Assembly: GCA_017484135.1 (NCBI GenBank)
Contig: JAFUTQ010000039.1
Coordinates: forward strand, 1 to 40,635
Reading direction: 5' to 3'
DNA: 40,635 nt
From: Lachnospiraceae bacterium
GTDB lineage: Bacteria; Bacillota; Clostridia; Lachnospirales; Lachnospiraceae
Position numbers and translations under genes: made by a program. The first letter of the stretch is position 1; every line of letters starts with the position of its first letter. The notes beneath the pieces are model-generated. The model saw nothing but the letters and a program-made list of their open reading frames with translations. It searched no databases and was not told where the DNA came from. Below are positions 1-9,700 of this stretch, one piece after another.

Positions 1-298
1 GATCACGCAACTTATCGGCGTAATCCTTGCGGATAAACTGCATAAGCACCAACATATCCGAAGTCTGAAGCCTTTGATCGCATAGGGACTTACCACACAA
101 CACAGAATCCTATAGATACCTTGTATCAGTGCGCCCATTTTTCCTCCGGTTCTAATCCAAGCAGAACACAGCCTGTATTCTCATCCAGTAAATCCTGTAT
201 GACAGGATTTCCACCTTATTGGAATCAGAATTGCGAACTTGTTTCGCAATTACCTATATAATATAAGTACAAAGTCTCTGTTCGGGTGTGCCGACATA
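1..298 (-). other. Left edge without a clear gene; short open frames on the minus strand
   Basis: No convincing gene is visible. On the minus strand one frame opens at an ATG (136-138) four bases after a GGAGG (143-147) and stays open to the edge, reading MGALIQGIYR and onward, but its composition is odd. A second frame is open from a stop at 110-112 to the edge, ending in IRKDYADKLRD, with possible starts GTG 101-103 or ATG 53-55. A third, with no start codon, ends in LEPEEKWAH and its stop overlaps the first frame's start. These could be the 5' end of a gene lying to the left, or remnants. I cannot name a family for any of them. Confidence 0.25.
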
Positions 299-1501
299 TT
301 AAATCGGCAGATAAACGCGGGTAGTCACAAGCGTTCCCGTCTGCTCTTGCTCAAAGCTTCCGTCATATCGTTCGCAAACCTCCCGGATCTTGCCCAAGCC
401 ATAGCCGTGATTCCGGTTTTGCGCGGGACCAAAGGGAAGCTTTTTTTGCAGCGTTTGCTGCGGCTTTGCAGAGTTGCGAACGGTAATGGCAAAATAGCTG
501 TTTCCGCCTTCAAAGCCGATGGAAAGCTCAGCGTTCGGGAGGTGTGCGCTTTGTATGGCTTTGCGTGCATTGGACAATATGTTGGAAAACAGCGTACACA
601 GATCCATGGAGGTCACGGTATGGATCTCCGGCAGTGAGCCCGTAACTGTGATTTGCAGATGATCGTCTGCATCACTGGTCAGCTCGCAATTCATAATGGA
701 ATCAATAATCATATTTCCGGAGAAATAAAACTTTTTTTGAAATGAAAAAGAGGTACGCAGATCATGAAAATAGGATTCCAGCTCGTCGTAATTTTGTTCG
801 TCAAGCAAATATTGGATGCAGAGAAAGTGATTGTTGATATCGTGGCGGAATGATCGGAGTTCTCTGTCCAGAATGTCCATACGCTGGTAATTTTCCAATT
901 GCTTTTCGAGCAAAAACGCGTTCTCGTATTCGTCCATCTGAGCCTGTATCAAAAAGTGTTGTACAAAATAAGTAAGAAAAATCATGGAGACGGAAGCCAG
1001 AAAAAGGATCACAATGTGAAAAATCAGCGGTTCCAATCCGGCATCAGCAGGCTGCCAGAATTTGTCGGGACGGCTGGTGAATGCAATTGCAAGAAACAGC
1101 CAATAACCGATCACATGCACAAGCATAAGCTTCACATCCAGATAAAAGACAGCAATAATCAGAAACAGGAAGGTACAGCTCCACACGTGATCCGAAGGAA
1201 AGATCCAGAATACAAGATTATATTGAAAAAAGAGGGAGATCGTAACAAATAGTTTGATTTGTCTGAAGTGGGTGGGAAAAAATGAGGAATCAAGATGATT
1301 TTTGATAATCAGATAGACAGACACAGCCAGATAAAGAAACTGAGTTCCGTCAAAAAAGAAAATCATGTTCCAGGATACCTCCGGGTAAAGGTGACAAAGC
1401 TTACAACAGGTATAAAAAATGCCTGCACTGAGGCAATTTCCATAGGTAAGCAGCAATGTATACATGTGAACATTTTCCCAATATTTTTTGATCAGATTCA
1501 T
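299..1501 (-). CDS. GHKL-type sensor histidine kinase with six-helix membrane sensor
   Basis: This is a membrane sensor kinase of the AgrC-like GHKL class, about 400 residues long. About six hydrophobic segments fill residues 10-185. A linker follows, then a phosphoacceptor motif FRHDINNH (His about 220), an N-box SNILSNARKAI and a G-box HGYGLGKIREV, as expected for HPK10-type kinases that phosphorylate LytTR response regulators. The frame opens at 1567, but ATG 1501 is preferred because GAGG lies about nine bases upstream. No response regulator is adjacent. Its membrane half resembles that of the divergent chemoreceptor: YPEVSW against YPTVSW, and in both a QYN motif followed by an IP/FP turn and a LD-KL motif. 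The ligand is unknown. The kinase assignment is firm; the pathway is not. Confidence 0.88.
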   Translation of the reverse strand: MNLIKKYWENVHMYTLLLTYGNCLSAGIFYTCCKLCHLYPEVSWNMIFFFDGTQFLYLAVSVYLIIKNHLDSSFFPTHFRQIKLFVTISLFFQYNLVFWIFPSDHVWSCTFLFLIIAVFYLDVKLMLVHVIGYWLFLAIAFTSRPDKFWQPADAGLEPLIFHIVILFLASVSMIFLTYFVQHFLIQAQMDEYENAFLLEKQLENYQRMDILDRELRSFRHDINNHFLCIQYLLDEQNYDELESYFHDLRTSFSFQKKFYFSGNMIIDSIMNCELTSDADDHLQITVTGSLPEIHTVTSMDLCTLFSNILSNARKAIQSAHLPNAELSIGFEGGNSYFAITVRNSAKPQQTLQKKLPFGPAQNRNHGYGLGKIREVCERYDGSFEQEQTGTLVTTRVYLPI

Positions 1502-1651
1502 GATGTGGATACCTCGTCCGTGGATCGTTTTTCGTGAGTAATTCTGCAACAGCTTGCATGACTGCATGTAATCGTTGTCACAAATCTATTTTATCAGTTT
1601 TCCCTGCTGTTTCAAGACAGGAAATGAAAAGAAATCCCCTTCTGGATTTCA

Positions 1652-1681
1652 GAAAAGACCGATAAATGACGAAAAATGACC
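1652..1681. promoter_or_regulatory. Three tandem GTC(A)TTT repeats between divergent genes
   Basis: Read on the minus strand, GGTCATTTTT, CGTCATTTAT and CGGTCTTTTC follow each other with a period of about 10 bases. They lie between the divergent kinase and chemoreceptor genes. Helical-turn spacing suits an operator bound by a LytTR-like or other regulator. This is inferred from spacing only; there is no match to a named consensus. Confidence 0.3.
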
Positions 1682-1784
1682 GTTTGATGTTTTTGCAGCG
1701 TACAGGGCTGGAAACTTTGATACAATCAGAGAGAAGCAGACAGGGAAACCGTGTTCGGCAACAGATCAAACAGGGGGTTATTTC

Positions 1785-3326
1785 ATGAATACAAATGTGA
1801 TTGAGGAGTACATGAATACAGTGTATGCCGTGGTGCTTTTGACCATTACCGGAGCATGTATGTGTGCGGGCACGGTATTTTCGATTATGAAGCTGATCGG
1901 ATTTTATCCAACGGTTTCCTGGCCTGTGCTTTTGATTTTTGTGGGAACCTGCGTGCTTTATCTTTTGGTGGGAATCTGGTTTATCCGGCATGGGTATTAC
2001 CGGAATGAGAATGGGGATAAGCGGCTTATTCCGCACATGTTCAGAAATACGAAAATCTTTGTTCTTGTCATTATGACCATTCAGTATAATTTTCTGGCTT
2101 ATATGATCCCTACCAGGCAGCTATGGGCATATGAGTTTTTCTTTATCATATTGGCGTCTCTTTTGCTTGACTTGAAATTGACAGTTGCTGCGTCCATTTC
2201 CATTTTGACATCGCTTGGCATCTCCCATGCAATCCGGGCCTCCGTTATGCTTCCCGTGGTCGGTGCAGATTTTGTTTCGGAATTGATTCTGCAGATTATA
2301 GCATTGTTTCTTTCCACCGGTGCAATTATCATGGTAAATTATCTGATTTCCCATTACCTGATTCATGTAAAGCAGGATGAAATGAATGCGAATTATAACA
2401 GGGTGCAGCAGGTACTTACGGCGGCAACAACCATTGTCGGGGATCTGGGCAGAACCAGTGAGCAGCTGGCAGAGATTTCCCAGAATGAGAGCGCGTCCAC
2501 AGAGGAGCTGTCCGCAACCAGCGAAAATCTGTTAAATGAGAGCAACAGCGTATTTGAAGCAACGCAAAGGAGCAGGGAGAATATGGATTCTCTGGAGCAG
2601 TGCTCCGAGGAGCTTAGCACGAATATTTCCGAGGTCGATCAGATTTCCCGTAATCTGCTGCGTGCATCCGAACAGAACGAGAGTCTGCTCAAGGAGCTTC
2701 AGACAAGAAACAGTGAGGTTGTGACAGCTTCCGATCAGACCAAACAGTTGTCGCAGGAGCTGTTAAAATGTGTGGATGAGATCGGGATTGCCCTGGAGGT
2801 CATCAACAATATCTCGTCACAGACGGCATTGCTTGCCCTGAATGCTTCGATTGAAGCGGCCAGAGCAGGGGAGGCCGGAAAAGGGTTTGCCGTGGTTGCG
2901 GAATCGGTAGGAGGTCTGGCAAGCAATACCAAGGAATCTCTCGGAGAGATACAGGCAGTCATTACCAATCTGCAGTTAAATGTGGAGCGGATGGAGCACT
3001 CGATCCTTCAAAGTGCGGACAGTCTGGAAAAGCAGGAAGAGGTGTTTGAACAAACCTTCGGCAGTGTCAGCGAAATGATCGGAGTAATCCGTACAGCACT
3101 TGCGGCGATTTCTGCCATGCAGGAGGTTCACGACAGGCAAAATGAGATTATTGCAACAACGGTATCCGTAAACGAGCAGATTCTGGAGGCAGTGCAGTCC
3201 GAGAACCGGCAGTTTACCAACATTGCCGAACTGATTGAGCATAATTCGCTGGATGTGATGAAGATTACGCAGCAGGCGGAAGAATTGGATGGAATGGTAG
3301 GAAAGCTGCGGCAGACGCTTCAGTAA
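1785..3326 (+). CDS. Methyl-accepting chemotaxis protein with six-helix membrane sensor
   Basis: This is a 513-residue chemoreceptor. Residues 1-195 form about six hydrophobic helices with no extracellular domain. From about 200 on it is a long coiled coil. The signalling hairpin lies at about 335-385 and contains [20 protein letters not shown], the conserved tip that contacts CheA and CheW. After the tip it reads [12 protein letters not shown], which departs from the usual ADEVRKLAE pattern. No HAMP domain is obvious. The ATG at 1785 follows AGGGGG. The membrane part is homologous by eye to that of the divergent kinase at 299-1501, so both may sense the same signal. No other chemotaxis genes are in the window, so it presumably works with a core array encoded elsewhere. 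Confidence 0.9.
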   Translation: MNTNVIEEYMNTVYAVVLLTITGACMCAGTVFSIMKLIGFYPTVSWPVLLIFVGTCVLYLLVGIWFIRHGYYRNENGDKRLIPHMFRNTKIFVLVIMTIQYNFLAYMIPTRQLWAYEFFFIILASLLLDLKLTVAASISILTSLGISHAIRASVMLPVVGADFVSELILQIIALFLSTGAIIMVNYLISHYLIHVKQDEMNANYNRVQQVLTAATTIVGDLGRTSEQLAEISQNESASTEELSATSENLLNESNSVFEATQRSRENMDSLEQCSEELSTNISEVDQISRNLLRASEQNESLLKELQTRNSEVVTASDQTKQLSQELLKCVDEIGIALEVINNISSQTALLALNASIEAARAGEAGKGFAVVAESVGGLASNTKESLGEIQAVITNLQLNVERMEHSILQSADSLEKQEEVFEQTFGSVSEMIGVIRTALAAISAMQEVHDRQNEIIATTVSVNEQILEAVQSENRQFTNIAELIEHNSLDVMKITQQAEELDGMVGKLRQTLQ

Positions 3327-3354
3327 GGGGCGTGTGTATCTTTGATTACCGGTA

Positions 3355-4383
3355 TCATGTGATCAGGTCTTCCCCCCACGTTTCCTGCATCATAGAATCC
3401 AATTTTAACCCGTTGCCGGTGGCAAGCCATAGCTTGCAGTACTGTGCGATAACAGAGGATACCGGAAGGACGGCAAGTCCCAGTGCGCGGTACTGTGCCG
3501 AAGTCTCATAGGCGTTTTCGGATGGATTGAATCCCGATAAATAAATCGGGATTTTTTTGCGTGATGCCTCCGTGACAAAATCCGTAAGAGCGGCGTGGAT
3601 CCCGATGGTTCCGGAGTGAAAGCTTTCGTGAAGGATTGCTCTTGTGCCGGAAGGAATTTCGGGATACACCATGCCCGGATAGGGGCGGATACGCAGAATA
3701 CATCCGGAATCGTCGGTCAGCGAAACCTGCTTTGGGGAAACGGAAAAGGTATCGGGGGTACTCAGATACCGGGGGTTGAGTTCCCAGCGGGAATCTGTCA
3801 GCTTCGCAAACCACTGGTTCATGCAGCTGTGCACCTCATCGGTAAAGGGCAGGGAGGGCAGCAGGCGGGTGGCGCGGTGTATGAGGGCGGGCTGCCCGGT
3901 GTTCTGATAGCTGACAAACACGCCGGTTCTGCGACGCTCCGGCAGACCCCATTGGCACGACAAGTATGACAAAAAAGAAATGGCATGGGAAAAGTTTGAA
4001 AGTCCGTTGGCGCGCGCATCCTGCAGCACATAATTGCTGGAGACCAGAATAATCGGCACAGAGGCAGTGGAAAAGACATAGCCCAAAATGGCAGCGGTAT
4101 ACTGCAGCGTATCTGTGCCGTGGGTCACGATGATGCCGTCCGGATCGGCCGTTGACAAAACATTGGTGATTTCCCGAATCAGGGTGATGAGGTTTTGTGC
4201 GCGAATATTTTCACTCAAAATATAATAGGGCTCTGATGTGAGAAACTGCACAGGCAGATGGTCGGGCTGTGACTCATAGGCCGCCAAAAGCTCATAAGCT
4301 GCTGTGTTGTCGGTGGATATCACATGCTCGGAAGTCAGTTTGCTTCCGATGGTGCCGCCGGTAAATATGACAGAAACCCTCAT
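3355..4383 (-). CDS. Asparaginase/glutaminase-family protein, divergent
   Basis: This 342-residue protein belongs to the L-asparaginase (type I/II) fold family, which hydrolyses asparagine to aspartate and ammonia. The first threonine motif is TGGTIGS (Thr about 11). The second is THGTDTL, giving the Thr90-Asp91 pair. The region where family members carry a catalytic lysine after a threonine reads IHRATR here, so Arg173 may replace it; this is an alignment by eye. There is no signal peptide, so a cytoplasmic location is likely. The start at 4383 follows AGGAGG. It lies 25 bases downstream of the S1-domain gene and is probably co-transcribed with it. Substrate identity is uncertain. Confidence 0.82.
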   Translation of the reverse strand: MRVSVIFTGGTIGSKLTSEHVISTDNTAAYELLAAYESQPDHLPVQFLTSEPYYILSENIRAQNLITLIREITNVLSTADPDGIIVTHGTDTLQYTAAILGYVFSTASVPIILVSSNYVLQDARANGLSNFSHAISFLSYLSCQWGLPERRRTGVFVSYQNTGQPALIHRATRLLPSLPFTDEVHSCMNQWFAKLTDSRWELNPRYLSTPDTFSVSPKQVSLTDDSGCILRIRPYPGMVYPEIPSGTRAILHESFHSGTIGIHAALTDFVTEASRKKIPIYLSGFNPSENAYETSAQYRALGLAVLPVSSVIAQYCKLWLATGNGLKLDSMMQETWGEDLIT

Positions 4384-4408
4384 GATAAATACCTCCTTCC
4401 TGTGATTC

Positions 4409-5338
4409 TTACAGCTTCAGCCCGGACAGCAGGGAGCCCAGACTGGTAGAAAGATTTTCACTGCTGCGATATGCAGACAGATCTGCGGCTTCCTCAGAGG
4501 GTGTGGTGTCTACCATCTCCTCCTCTAAGGCACGCATGCTCAGGCTGATCTTGCCATCGTTGGTGTTTAGAATTTTCGCCTTTACCCGCTGCCCTTCTTT
4601 CAATACCTCGGATGGTTTCTTGATTCGGCGTTCGCAGATCTGGGAGATATGAACCAGACCGGAAAGACCGTTTCCGAGGTTTACAAATGCACCATAGGGC
4701 TGCAGGCTTTCTACGGTTCCCTCCACGACGCTTCCGGGCACGAGCATGGCAACCTTGTGGTTGTGTTCCTCCGTCTCTTTTTCCGCTGCCACAGATTTGC
4801 CGGAGAGCACCAGACGGTTTGCGTCCTCGTCAACGGTAATCACGCGCACCTCAATGGTTTTTCCCACATAGCTTGCGGTGTCCTCCACATATGCAGTCGT
4901 AATCTGTGAGGCGGGAATAAAGCCGCGGATGCCCTCCAAATAGGCGATGACGCCGCCGTTTACGCTCTCAGAAATCTTGACAGAAAGAATCGTATCCTGC
5001 TCCAGATACTCCTGCAGCTTGTCCCATGCCAAAACCTCGTTCGCTTCCTTCATGGACAGCAGAATATTTCCCGCTCCGTCATCTCTGCGGATCACAGTTG
5101 CCTCCAGCACGTCGCCGACATGAATGCTTTCTGTAACCGAAAAGTTGGGATCGTTGCTCCATTCCTCCGCCTTTATGATTCCCGGGGCGTAATATTTCAA
5201 ATCCAGAGTAATCTCATCCTCCGAAACATCAATCACCGTTCCTTTGAGCACATCCCCTTCATTGATGCGCCGAAAAGACGCTTCCAGCTCATCGGCAAAG
5301 TCGTCCATTGTCTGTTTATTATTGATATTTTCGCTCAT
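4409..5338 (-). CDS. S1 RNA-binding domain protein (three S1 repeats)
   Basis: This 309-residue protein has three S1 OB-fold repeats at about residues 28-97, 115-184 and 200-272, followed by an acidic, serine-rich tail. Typical S1 signatures are visible, such as GTVESLQPYGAFVNL and GLVHISQI in the third repeat. It resembles a short ribosomal protein S1 of Firmicutes and probably binds mRNA on the ribosome or in decay complexes. It has fewer repeats than the six of proteobacterial RpsA. The start follows GGAGG with a seven-base spacer. It is the first gene of a two-gene unit with the asparaginase. An rpsA label would be plausible, but clostridia often also have an IspH-S1 fusion, so I leave it unnamed. 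Confidence 0.85.
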   Translation of the reverse strand: MSENINNKQTMDDFADELEASFRRINEGDVLKGTVIDVSEDEITLDLKYYAPGIIKAEEWSNDPNFSVTESIHVGDVLEATVIRRDDGAGNILLSMKEANEVLAWDKLQEYLEQDTILSVKISESVNGGVIAYLEGIRGFIPASQITTAYVEDTASYVGKTIEVRVITVDEDANRLVLSGKSVAAEKETEEHNHKVAMLVPGSVVEGTVESLQPYGAFVNLGNGLSGLVHISQICERRIKKPSEVLKEGQRVKAKILNTNDGKISLSMRALEEEMVDTTPSEEAADLSAYRSSENLSTSLGSLLSGLKL

Positions 5339-5380
5339 AGTTATTCCTCCATGTATAAAATTAGTTGATAATTTGTAAAT

Positions 5381-5409
5381 AAAGTATCATAATTTGAATA
5401 GAAGGTCAA
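5381..5409 (-). promoter_or_regulatory. Candidate promoter for the S1-asparaginase unit
   Basis: On the minus strand TTGACC (5404-5409) is followed after 17 bases by TACTTT (5381-5386). This is a fair -35 and a weak -10, about 45 bases upstream of the S1 gene start. It sits in AT-rich DNA with no competing gene. Confidence 0.35.
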
Positions 5410-5461
5410 TTTGTAACCGATGAGAATCATTCGTACAGAGCCGTTCCATTATAGAAGACAT

Positions 5462-5610
5462 GGTTCGAAGACCAAAAGTCACGATTCACAGCCGATATAG
5501 AATCGCGCTTTGCTTCGTCATGCTTGCATGTAAGAAGCAAAGTGTGATTCTATATCACGCCAGCGAAGCGGGGGGAAGGGCTGAGAATCGTGGCTTTTGG
5601 TCTTCGAAAC
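5462..5610. repeat. Long imperfect palindrome with nested stems upstream of mutY
   Basis: An outer stem pairs 5462-5487 with 5585-5610 over 26 bases with two differences, one of them a G-U wobble on the plus strand. It continues through cagcc/ggctg. Inside, 5494-5516 pairs with 5534-5556 over 23 bases with two wobbles, closed by a 17-base loop. The 3' side also carries the mini-hairpin GCGAAGC (5563-5569). Together this folds as a multi-branched RNA or a DNA cruciform. Wobbles that keep pairing only in plus-strand RNA suggest a transcribed element. It occupies most of the gap between the divergent S1 gene and mutY and may be a MITE-like or intergenic palindromic repeat. Confidence 0.85.
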
Positions 5611-5636
5611 GAGCCATATACACAAAGAGGTGCCCC

Positions 5637-6701
5637 ATGCCCGACACATTCGATCTGCAAAAAATTGTTTCTCCTCTGCTGGACTGGTTCCCGAACCATG
5701 CCCGCAACTTGCCCTGGCGTCAGGATCCCACGCCATACAGAGTATGTGTATCAGAAATCATGCTTCAGCAGACCAGAGTAGAGGCAGTCAAACCGTATTT
5801 CCACCGTTTCATGGAGGAACTGCCCGACATCAAAGCACTGGCAGAGTGTCCGGAGGAGAAACTGTTAAAGCTGTGGGAGGGACTCGGCTATTATAACCGG
5901 GTACGAAATCTTCAGACCGCGGCACAGACGGTCATGGCAGAATATCAGGGCGAGCTTCCGGCAGACTATGAAAAGCTGCTGAAGCTGAAAGGAATCGGAC
6001 ATTACACCGCCGGAGCCATCGCCTCCATCGCCTTTGGGATTCCCGTTCCGGCGGTGGACGGAAATGTACTCCGGGTCATCTCAAGGGTTACCGCAGATGC
6101 TTCCGATATCATGAAACCCTCTGTGCGGACCGCCATGGAGAAGCGGCTATTGGATATTATGCCAAAAGAGGCGGCAGGAACCTTTAATCAGGCACTGATG
6201 GAGCTGGGCGCTACCGTCTGCGTGCCAAATGGCGCTCCGTTCTGCGAGCAGTGTCCATGGCAGGCAATCTGTCAGGCAAAGAGAAGGGGACTGATTGAAA
6301 CATTGCCTGTAAAGAGCAAGGCAAAGGCGCGACGGATCGAGCTTCGCACGGTTTTTGTCATCAAAGCGGAGGAGAAAACCCTGCTGCACAAACGGATGGA
6401 TGAGGGACTTTTGGCAGGACTTTACGAGCTTCCGAACACACAAGGACATCTGAGCGAGGATGAGGCAATTGCGTACATAAAAGAAATGGGATTGCTGCCG
6501 CTTCGCATACGGAAGCTGCAGAACGCCAAACACATTTTTTCACATATCGAATGGCATATGATCGGATATGCAATCAGTATCGACGAGACAGAAACGGGCT
6601 ATGAGGATATGCTGTTTGTGGATGCCGCTGAGACGAGGGAGCGTTATCCCATTCCGGCGGCCTTTTCCCGCTATGCTTCTTATATTGGACGAGTCTTATA
6701 A
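5637..6701 (+). CDS. mutY: A/G-specific adenine DNA glycosylase MutY
   Basis: This is a base-excision repair enzyme that removes adenine mispaired with 8-oxoguanine. The HhH-GPD fold spans about residues 10-200, with PWRQDPTPYRVCVSEIMLQQ carrying the catalytic glutamate and a later VDGNVLRV carrying the catalytic aspartate. The [4Fe-4S] loop reads C-x7-C-x2-C-x5-C, one residue longer in the first gap than the textbook x6. A NUDIX-like C-terminal domain follows and ends near 354, the normal length. The frame is open from 5460, but that stretch is the palindrome; ATG 5637 after AGAGG gives the standard N-terminus. It precedes dnaE by 39 bases. Confidence 0.95.
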   Translation: MPDTFDLQKIVSPLLDWFPNHARNLPWRQDPTPYRVCVSEIMLQQTRVEAVKPYFHRFMEELPDIKALAECPEEKLLKLWEGLGYYNRVRNLQTAAQTVMAEYQGELPADYEKLLKLKGIGHYTAGAIASIAFGIPVPAVDGNVLRVISRVTADASDIMKPSVRTAMEKRLLDIMPKEAAGTFNQALMELGATVCVPNGAPFCEQCPWQAICQAKRRGLIETLPVKSKAKARRIELRTVFVIKAEEKTLLHKRMDEGLLAGLYELPNTQGHLSEDEAIAYIKEMGLLPLRIRKLQNAKHIFSHIEWHMIGYAISIDETETGYEDMLFVDAAETRERYPIPAAFSRYASYIGRVL

Positions 6702-6740
6702 AATCGTTCCGCTTCGAAAAAATATCAGGAGGAAACAATT

Positions 6741-9700
6741 ATGGCATTTGCTCATTTACATGTTCATACAGAGTACAGTCTGCTGGACGGTTCGAATAAG
6801 ATCAGTGAATATGTGGCCAGAGTGAAGGAACTGGGCATGACCTCGGCAGCAATTACCGATCATGGTGTGATGTTCGGTGTGATTGAATTTTATAAGGCCG
6901 CTAAGGCGGCAGGAATCAATCCGGTTTTGGGCTGCGAGGTGTATGTGGCGCCAAATTCCCGTTTTGACCGGGAGACGGTTCACGGGGAGGATCGCTATTA
7001 CCATCTGATCCTGCTGGCAGAAAACAATCAGGGATACAGCAATCTGATGAAGATTGTTTCCAAAGGCTTTGTGGATGGATATTATTACAAGCCCAGAGTG
7101 GATATGGAGGTGCTCGAGACCTATCATGAGGGAATCATCGCGCTGAGTGCCTGTCTGGCAGGAGAGGTACAGCGATACATTGCCAGAGGAATGTATGAGC
7201 AGGCAAAGGAGGTGGCGCTCAGATATGAACGATGCTTTGGGAAAAACAATTTCTTTCTGGAGCTGCAGGATCACGGTATCCCGGAGCAAAAGACGGTCAA
7301 CCAGCAGCTTCTGCGCATGAGTCAGGAGACTGGGATCGAACTGGTGGTGACCAATGATGTGCATTATACCTATGCGGAGGACGCGGAGCCTCATGATGTG
7401 CTGCTCTGCCTTCAGACTGGAAAAAAGCTGGCGGATGAGGACCGTATGCGGTATGTGGGCGGTCAGTATTATGTAAAATCCGAGGAAGAGATGCGGGCGC
7501 TGTTTCCCTACGCACTGCAGGGGGTGGAAAATACCCAGAAGATTGCAGACCGCTGTCAGGTGGAAATTGAGTTTGGGCACACCAAGCTGCCCCATTATGA
7601 GGTGCCGGAGGGGTATGATTCCTGGACGTATCTGAATAAGCTGTGCCATGAGGGACTGATCGACCGCTACGGAGAGCGGGCGGATGAGCTGAGAGAAAAG
7701 CTGGATACAGAGCTTGAAGTCATCCGGAATATGGGATATGTGGATTATTTTCTGATTGTCTGGGACTTTATTCACTATGCAAGAGAGCATGACATCATGG
7801 TGGGCCCGGGAAGGGGCAGCGCCGCCGGAAGTCTGGTATCCTATACCACTGGGATTACCAATATTGATCCCATCCGGTACAATCTGATTTTCGAGCGGTT
7901 CTTAAACCCTGAGCGCGTGTCCATGCCGGATATCGATGTGGATTTCTGCTATGAGCGCAGGCAGGAGGTCATCGATTATGTGGTGGAGAAATACGGCAAG
8001 GACTGCGTGACCCAGATCGTGACATTCGGAACACTTGCCGCTCGCGAGGTGATCCGTGATGTGGGACGGGTGATGGATCTGCCCTACAATTTTGTGGACA
8101 ACATTGCAAAAAATATCCCAAAGGAACTTGGAATCACGATAGAAAAAGCATTGAATATGAATCCGGAGCTGAAGCGGATGTATGACACAGACGAGGACGT
8201 ACATAAGCTAATTGATCTGGCGAAGCGCTTAGAGGGATTGCCGAGACATACCTCCATGCACGCGGCAGGTGTCGTAATCAGTCAGGAGCCTATGGACGAA
8301 TATGTTCCCCTGTCCAGAGCATCGGATGGCACGATCGTCACACAGTTTACGATGACGACGATTGAGGAGCTGGGACTGTTAAAGATGGACTTTCTGGGAC
8401 TGCGCACTCTGACCGTGATTCGGGATGCGGTGCGCATGGCGGAGAAAAAGACCGGCACATCCATCGACATTGATCACATTGACTTTAACGACAAGGCGGT
8501 GCTTGCTTCCCTTGGCAGCGGAAGGACGGACGGGGTGTTCCAGCTGGAAAGTGCCGGCATGAAAAACTTTATGAACGAGCTTCAGCCACAGAGCTTAGAG
8601 GATATTATCGCGGGGATTTCCCTGTACCGTCCGGGACCGATGGATTTTATCCCTTCCTATATCAAAGGAAAGAATCAGACCTCGGAAATTACCTACGACT
8701 GCCCAGAGCTGGAGCCCATTCTAAAGCCGACCTACGGATGTATTGTCTATCAGGAACAGGTCATGCAGATCGTGCGCGAGCTGGCAGGCTACACATGGGG
8801 ACGGAGTGATCTGGTGCGTCGCGCCATGTCAAAGAAAAAAGGAAAGGTAATGGAGCAGGAGCGCCAGAATTTTGTATACGGCAATGAGGAAGAGCACGTT
8901 CCGGGCTGCATCGCCAGAGGAATTGATGAGAAGGTGGCAAACCGGATTTACGACAACATGATTGACTTCGCGAAATATGCCTTTAATAAGTCCCATGCGG
9001 CTGCTTATGCGGTGGTATCTTATCAGACTGCGTATTTGAAATATTATTATCCACGGGAATTTATGGCGGCGCTCATGACCTCTGTTTTGGACAAATCCAC
9101 CAAGGTGGCAGAGTATATCTATTCCTGTCGGCAGATGGGAATTGCCATACTGCCGCCGGACATCAATGAGGGAGAAAGCGGATTTTCGGTATCCGGAGAG
9201 GGGATCCGTTACGGACTTTCCGCCATCAAGAGCGTGGGCAGACCGGTCATTGAAGCCCTGATCAAAGAGCGAAGCGAGAGAGGGGCATTTCAGTCCTTAA
9301 AGGATTTCATCACACGCATGGCCGGAGGGGATATCAACAAACGTGCCATAGAGAATTTTATCAAGGCAGGAGCGCTGGACTGTGTGGACGGAAACCGACA
9401 CCAGAAGATGGTGCTCTATGGAACACTTTTAGACCAGCTCAATCAGGAAAAGAAAAGCTCCATGGCAGGTCAGATGACTCTGTTTGATATCGCGCCGGAG
9501 GAATCCAAGGCGGATTATGAAATACGGATGCCGAATCTGGCGGAATATGATAAGGAGGTTCTGTTAGGCTTTGAGAAAGAGGTGCTGGGAATCTATATCA
9601 GCGGACATCCGCTGGAGGACTATGTGGACAAGCTGAAAAAAAATACCAACGCGGTGACCGCGGATTTTCTTCTGGATGAAGAAACCGGAGAGGTAAAGGT

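Noticed and set aside
1640-1670. Sigma-28 (flagellar-type) promoter for the chemoreceptor around GACCGATAA
   Set aside because: A near GCCGATAA box exists, but no TAAA box is found 15 bases upstream.
5460-5636. Upstream extension of mutY by 59 codons
   Set aside because: It would translate the palindromic element; ATG 5637 has a ribosome binding site and gives the normal family N-terminus.
6756-7790. Long minus-strand open frame opposite dnaE
   Set aside because: It is a shadow of the strongly supported dnaE frame; it has no domain and an unnatural composition.
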